Shown: positions 55,072 to 56,989 of the stretch, piece after piece
Layout of the letters: the number at the start of each line of letters is the position of its first letter
Numbering within the stretch: position 1 is the stretch's first letter
Source of the DNA: Polymorphobacter sp.
GTDB taxonomy: Bacteria; Pseudomonadota; Alphaproteobacteria; Sphingomonadales; Sphingomonadaceae
NCBI RefSeq assembly: GCF_025362435.1
Contig: NZ_JANYGL010000148.1
Location: 1 to 56,989 of the forward strand
Length of the DNA stretch: 56,989 nt
Reading direction: 5' to 3'
Program-made: the position numbers and the translations under genes
Notes under the pieces: model-generated
What the model was told of the DNA's origin: nothing
The model's input: only the letters and a program-made list of their open reading frames with translations
Databases searched by the model: none

Positions 55072-55204
55072 CGGCGCGACGGTGCTGAGATTGACTGACG
55101 TACCCACGCGTAATCCCCAACCCTCGGCCCGAATAAGCGACCGATTCATGCTCACGGCGATGAGCGTCGCGAGCCTATCGGCTGCGCGGGGGGCGACGGG
55201 AACT

Positions 55205-55218
55205 ACGACCTTGGTCGT
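55205..55218. promoter_or_regulatory. Short palindrome between gluconokinase and lyase-like gene
   Basis: ACGACC (55205-55210) and GGTCGT (55213-55218) form perfect 6-bp arms with a 2-base centre in the 225-base divergent gap between gluconokinase (55071) and the lyase-like gene (55297). This is the shape of a repressor site. It does not match the TGGTGACCA site upstream of gntP. Confidence 0.3.
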
Positions 55219-55296
55219 GGGTGCCGACTGCCAGATTTACCCCTAATCGAGCCAGATCGACGCTCGCCGCCAAGACGGGCCGATGGGGATGATGGT

Positions 55297-56989
55297 ATGA
55301 AATCGGCGTGGTTGGCAGCGACGGCAGTGCTTCTCGGCGCGAGCCAGATGGCGCACGCCGGGTCGACCCTCGCCACGATGCCGCCCGACCCGCACGCGGT
55401 CACCGTCCACGGCGTCGGCAACGGTCGCGCCGACGATACTGCCGCCGTCCAGTCCGCGCTCGACGCGGCGCCCGACAAGACCGGGCACGGCATCGTCTTC
55501 CTGCCTTCCGGCCGTTACCGCGTGAGCCGCACGCTGCTCGTCCCCGCCGGTGTCCGCATCTTCGGCGTCGGCAAGACGCGGCCGGTCCTCGTCCTCGGCG
55601 ACCGCACCCCCGGCTTCCAGTCGGGCCTCGCCACGATGATCGTTTTCACCGGCAGCGACCAGTATCAGGTCGGCAAGATCCCGGTCCCCGTCCCCAACGT
55701 CGTTCCGGCGGACAAGCTCGTGCGCGACGCCAACTCGGGCACTTTCTATTCGGCGATGAGCAACGTCGACATCGAGCTCGGGCAAGGCAACCCCGCCGCC
55801 GCCGCGATCCGCTTCCGCCTCGCCCAACACGGCTTTCTCAGCCACATGGACTTCCGCCTCGGGTCGGGCTTCGCCGGCGTCTACCAGGCCGGCAACGAGA
55901 TGGAGGACATCCATTTCCACGGCGGCCGCTACGGCATCGTAAGCGAGAAGACTTCGCCCGCGTGGCAGTTCACGCTGATCGATTCGAGCTTCGACGGCCA
56001 GCGCGACGCCGCGATCCGCGAGCATGAAGTCGACCTGACGCTGATCAACGTCGCCATCCGCAACACCCCGGTCGGGATCGATATCGACGAGGGCTATAGC
56101 GACTCGTTGTGGGGCAAGGACGTCCGCTTCGACAACGTCTCGCGCGCTGCAGTCATCATCTCGAGCGAGCAGAGCCCGTTTACCCAGATCGGCTTCGACA
56201 ACGCCGTCGCCCACAACACCCCGGTCTTCGCGCGCTTCCGCGAAAGCGGGCGGACGGTCGCCGGGGCGGGTCCCGCATATCGCGTCGCCAGCTTCGCCCA
56301 TGGCTTCGCCGTGCCCGGGCTTGGCCAGGTCGGCGCGCCCGCGACGACGAGCACGATCACGCCGCTCGGCAAGCCTTCCGCAGCCCCCTCGCCTGCAATC
56401 CGCGCGCTGCCGCCCGTGGCCGAGTGGACCGACGTCCGTTCGCTCGGGGCCAAGGGCGACGGCACGAGCGACGACACTGCCGCGCTCCAGAAAGCGATCG
56501 ACAGCCACCGCGTCCTGTATTTCCCCGCGGGCTTCTACATGGTCACCGGCACGCTCAACCTGCGGGCCGATACGGTGCTGCTCGGGCTGCACCCGGCGAT
56601 CACCCAGCTCGTCATTCCCGACAACGAACCGGGCCATGCCGGGATCGGGACGGTCGTGCCGATCCTCGCCGCGCCGTCGGGCGGACGCAACATCGTCTCC
56701 GGGCTCGGCCTGTTCACCGGGCGGATCAACCCGCGCGCCAACGCCATATTGTGGAAGGCGGGCGCGGATTCGCTGATCGACGACGTCAAGATCATGGGCG
56801 GCGGCGGCACCCCGACCGCCGACGGCAAGTCGCTCGGCATCCTCAGCGCGCATAGCGGTGATCCGGTCGCCGACAACCGCCTCGACGCGCAATATCCGAG
56901 CATCTGGATCGCCGACGGCGGCGGCGGCACCTTCGCCTCGATCTGGTCGCCGAACACCTTCGCGACGGCGGGCTTTTACGTCAGCAACA
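55297..56989 (+). CDS. Pectate_lyase_3/GH55-like exported protein, two domains (partial at window end)
   Basis: At least 564 residues, running off the window. Signal peptide MKSAWLAATAVLLGASQMAH ends AHA-GS. Two tandem pectate-lyase-3 entry motifs are visible: HGVGNGRADDTAAVQSALDA near residue 30 and RSLGAKGDGTSDDTAALQKA near residue 385, each followed by a right-handed beta-helix (YRVSRTLLVPAGVRIFGVG; YMVTGTLNLRADTVLLGLH). Such proteins degrade polysaccharides, either as lyases or as glucanase-like hydrolases. Together with the esterase and the gluconate uptake genes it suggests breakdown of an acidic polysaccharide. The catalytic centre is not identified. Confidence 0.85.
   Translation, partial: MKSAWLAATAVLLGASQMAHAGSTLATMPPDPHAVTVHGVGNGRADDTAAVQSALDAAPDKTGHGIVFLPSGRYRVSRTLLVPAGVRIFGVGKTRPVLVLGDRTPGFQSGLATMIVFTGSDQYQVGKIPVPVPNVVPADKLVRDANSGTFYSAMSNVDIELGQGNPAAAAIRFRLAQHGFLSHMDFRLGSGFAGVYQAGNEMEDIHFHGGRYGIVSEKTSPAWQFTLIDSSFDGQRDAAIREHEVDLTLINVAIRNTPVGIDIDEGYSDSLWGKDVRFDNVSRAAVIISSEQSPFTQIGFDNAVAHNTPVFARFRESGRTVAGAGPAYRVASFAHGFAVPGLGQVGAPATTSTITPLGKPSAAPSPAIRALPPVAEWTDVRSLGAKGDGTSDDTAALQKAIDSHRVLYFPAGFYMVTGTLNLRADTVLLGLHPAITQLVIPDNEPGHAGIGTVVPILAAPSGGRNIVSGLGLFTGRINPRANAILWKAGADSLIDDVKIMGGGGTPTADGKSLGILSAHSGDPVADNRLDAQYPSIWIADGGGGTFASIWSPNTFATAGFYVSN

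Overview
The window is one continuous stretch of high-GC chromosomal DNA. Its gene content and its GTCATCCCGGC-type intergenic palindromes suggest an alphaproteobacterium, most likely of the order Sphingomonadales. In favour are three TonB-dependent receptors, several exported peptidases, a DUF1800/DUF1501 pair, a Caulobacter-type tad/cpa pilus locus and a gluconate locus beside a lyase-like protein. This placement rests on family knowledge and no search was run. No rRNA, tRNA, CRISPR array, transposase or phage module is visible.

Layout. 1-5.4 kb: a glutathione S-transferase and a divergent-facing EmrB-EmrA-outer membrane channel drug efflux operon. 5.7-10.9 kb: a tightly packed four-gene operon (unknown protein, HExxH gluzincin-like protein, metallo-beta-lactamase-fold protein, peptidoglycan amidase-like protein). 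None of the four has an export signal, and I do not recognise it as a known system; it is the best candidate here for something undescribed. 10.9-20.1 kb: an M61 peptidase with a TonB-dependent receptor, a second larger receptor and an S9 prolyl-oligopeptidase. 20.2-27.1 kb: DUF1800 and DUF1501 proteins, then a receptor plus metallophosphoesterase operon with a possible Pho box. 27.2-32 kb: nitronate monooxygenase, an MFS exporter, and an exported protein with an internal duplication coupled to a cysteine-desulfurase-like enzyme. 32.5-44.7 kb: a complete-looking tad locus in two divergent arms, with TadE/F/G-type proteins leftward and two Flp pilins, CpaB, CpaC, a very short CpaD-like protein, CpaE, CpaF, TadB, TadC and CpaA rightward. 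44.6-51.2 kb: DUF1294 protein, a small membrane protein, an ABC-2 type exporter pair, an M14 peptidase and an 88-residue LuxR-type DNA-binding protein. 51.5-57 kb: a gluconate locus (coupled leader ORF, GntP permease, FadR-type regulator, esterase, gluconokinase) next to a two-domain pectate-lyase-3-like protein cut off by the window end.

Working together: exported peptidases and TonB receptors point to use of peptides and other polymers taken from outside. The tad pilus points to surface attachment. The final block suggests uptake and phosphorylation of a sugar acid released from a polysaccharide. Many adjacent same-strand genes share ATGA or GTGA start/stop overlaps, so translational coupling appears to be the normal operon style. 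Two diverged copies of a 320-350 bp non-coding repeat and several palindromic repeats sit at gene 3' ends.
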